Below are positions 61,840 to 64,000 of a stretch of 64,000 nt of DNA, one piece after another. The position numbers and the translations under genes were made by a program. Under the pieces are notes generated by a model. The model was not told where the DNA came from. It was given only the letters and a program-made list of their open reading frames with translations, and made no database searches. Location of the stretch: positions 10,986,474 to 11,050,473 of the forward strand of contig OZ007571.1 in NCBI GenBank assembly GCA_963931925.1. Reading direction: 5' to 3'. Each line of letters starts with the position of its first letter. Positions within the stretch are counted from its first letter, which is position 1. Source of the stretch: Onchidella celtica (taxonomy: Eukaryota > Mollusca > Gastropoda > Systellommatophora > Onchidiidae).

Positions 61840-64000
61840 ATATTTTATCATTATAACCGTTCCCTGCTATTGTTGTGGCTGCCTTTAAGTCTTGTAACCG
61901 AGCGAGCCTCTCGGAGTACATTGTTTATCTGTACACAGCAGTTCGCCTACAACACCTAACTGTCATCCTGTTTACAAGACAACTTGACATGCCACTCCTC
62001 AACTGGCACAGAAACTTTTCTTTAGAGACATTTAATTGGTAATCTTTCACCAAGAATGCAGGCAAAAAAAAGGGCGGGGGGGGGGGTGCAACGATAACAG
62101 TAACAACGTCAACAACGAACTGTTTGGTTTACGTGAGCATGCGCACAGTCGCGGGCAATTTGCGAAGCTTCGTGGAACACAGAATGAACTGCATTATCTC
62201 TGATGTATTCATCAATAGCTGTCTTCTTTGTGTTTCTGCACCCATCTCTCCCTCTCCCCTCTCTCTTTCACTCTGTACGTCTGTCTGTCCGTCTGTCTGT
62301 CTTCGGTTCGCACTATAAAGTCGTCTCTTTATAATCAACTGCTAAAGGAAATCTGTCAGGCAATTAAAATTTTGCTAGAATACTTTTCTTGAAAAATGTT
62401 CATTTTTCTAAGACACTATTACATTGCTTTTATGGGATGTATTTCACCGATGTACACCTTACATATTACCCGGCGGTGTCTGTGATGCTTTTCAGTTTTA
62501 AATAAAAGCCCGGCCAGATTAACTACTACTTCAAGTCCTACAAGAAACTGCCCTCTGTTCAGTCAGAGTTTTACCAGAACTCCGGAAACAGGTCTAATCA
62601 GACAACAGCTACACTCAAATACGAAAAGGAATCTTGCAATAGACCGAGATTGGCAAAGAATGTCATACTTCTCCGGTCACTAGCGTTTGAGTGTTTCCCC
62701 CACTAAAGAGGAGTTAACTTGTCTGATTGTGTATTTTGGCTGTCGCCGTGTCGTCTTTGACACCGGAGACATGTAGGTTATCTCCCGCTGGTGTCCCTTA
62801 ATTGCTAGAAAGTTGTCTTCAGACTGAGAATGTGTGGGGTGAGAGAAGAACGTCTTACTTTCATAACAACGATACGTCACTGAAGGAACGGAGCATGCGG
62901 AGGTGAGGACGTGCACTGGGGGAAAGAGGGGAAAACAGCCTGTAGACTAGACTTTAATGCTAAAATTTCGTAACTCTAATTTTCAAGTTCGCTTACAAAT
63001 TAATCTCAAACTGACAATGGCCGATTTCACGAAAGTTGCGTATTTATAAGCTTGAAGGGACGTCTCTCGAAGATTGATACGCACTTTATCTTTTTGTCGA
63101 TCTAGAGGGAATTGCACAAGCCACCTTAGGGTGAAGGAATAGGTGAATATGAACAATGAATATTTGTTTTATTAAACTTGTTTGCGCATCCAAACTCAAG
63201 CAGTTGAACTGCCTGGGAAAGTTGCCATACAAATCGCCATTGATGGAGCCTAAATACGATGCAGTGCACGTCCAGATATTCTCGTGAGAACAGCTGTTTC
63301 GGTGAGAATCTATGCAAATGAACAACATTATACCTGAATTAAATAGGTCACGATAACCATACACTTATCACACAAAGATTCATGCCCATGATAATGTGAA
63401 TGCTTATGTAATAAATGAAATTACAGTAGACCAATTTTATAGTAATGGATAATACTGTAAATTATTATCAGTAGAATAAATCCATCGGCCATGTCCATGT
63501 CAGATACAACGCAGTTACATTACTGTGAATTCTCAATGAACACGTTCTGATGAATTGGTAATTAATTGTTCACAAACTGGCATATTGGTCTGGATAAGCT
63601 CATAGCAACAAAAACGCTATCACCAGGTGTTTCGATCCATTGTTGACAATAGTCGATCTTTGAACTCCGCGTCAAAAATCCTACATACATACTGCACGAC
63701 AGTGGTAGCCGATCGAACCAGTAAACCTAATTAAGAACAGGTAATGGAAAAAACATTAATAATGACAATGTGATAGTAGGGGCAAATGTCCCATGCGACA
63801 TTCAGAGACTAAGAATGAAAAGCTCCCTAAACCAGCCATGCAGGGGCTTGCAAATGCAAAAATAAAAGCTGACAAATAATAAATATTATTTTGGGCAGGT
63901 GAAGTTATTGTCATCCATGCTGATTTTTCTGCATCCTCCACTCCCCGATATTTTCCTACACCGATAGATAAAGCAAAAGCTTTGAAATTTGCCCTTTAGA
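61840..64000. other. Intergenic stretch; no gene seen
   Basis: Contains a CTGT/CTCT-rich run at about 62240-62305. The remaining frames are short and unremarkable. Confidence 0.3.

Overview
The window looks like animal nuclear DNA, most likely from a mollusc and possibly a gastropod. It is AT-rich, intron-rich and gene-poor. It carries RTE and L2/Rex-like LINE fragments, a tRNA-type SINE, many microsatellites, and scattered clusters of the palindrome AGATCT. The species call is inference; the gene calls rest on spliced reading of the sequence. The three supported protein genes all lie on the minus strand.

Layout. (1) At 1610-1699 is what appears to be the first coding exon of an RFT1-like gene; the rest would lie left of the window. 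(2) From about 2.0 to 4.6 kb there are inverted copies of a dispersed repeat that carries a small hairpin resembling a hammerhead ribozyme core. A further copy lies near 21.8 kb. (3) At 7925-16486 is a complete nine-exon CCDC25 (Jlp2 family) gene. All nine splice junctions keep frame, and the product is 208 aa, the same length as the human protein. (4) At 16.9-20.0 kb is a 5'-truncated RTE-type LINE split by a 1.19-kb solo LTR with a 5-bp target duplication. (5) At about 25.1-35.3 kb is a gene I do not recognise. It has one 3.8-kb exon encoding 1269 residues of mostly disordered, Ser/Asn/Arg-rich protein, a second exon at 27952-28107 in matching phase, and possible further exons at 26987-27056 and 25067-25149. 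(6) From 35.3 kb to the end I see no convincing gene. This stretch holds a 50-bp minisatellite next to an L2/Rex-like LINE 3' end (37.6-38.7 kb), a 222-bp piggyBac-type MITE flanked by TTAA (42459-42680), a second LINE tail (44.8-45.1 kb) and long GA, TCTA and TG/CGTG microsatellites.

The genes do not form a pathway. CCDC25 is an NFACT-R domain protein linked to ribosome-associated function and, in vertebrates, to sensing extracellular DNA. RFT1 acts in ER N-glycosylation. The large unknown protein looks like a phosphoregulated scaffold. The most unusual items are the hairpin-bearing repeat family and the large unrecognised protein with three spaced copies of a KR[RN]S[FM]xLAT motif.
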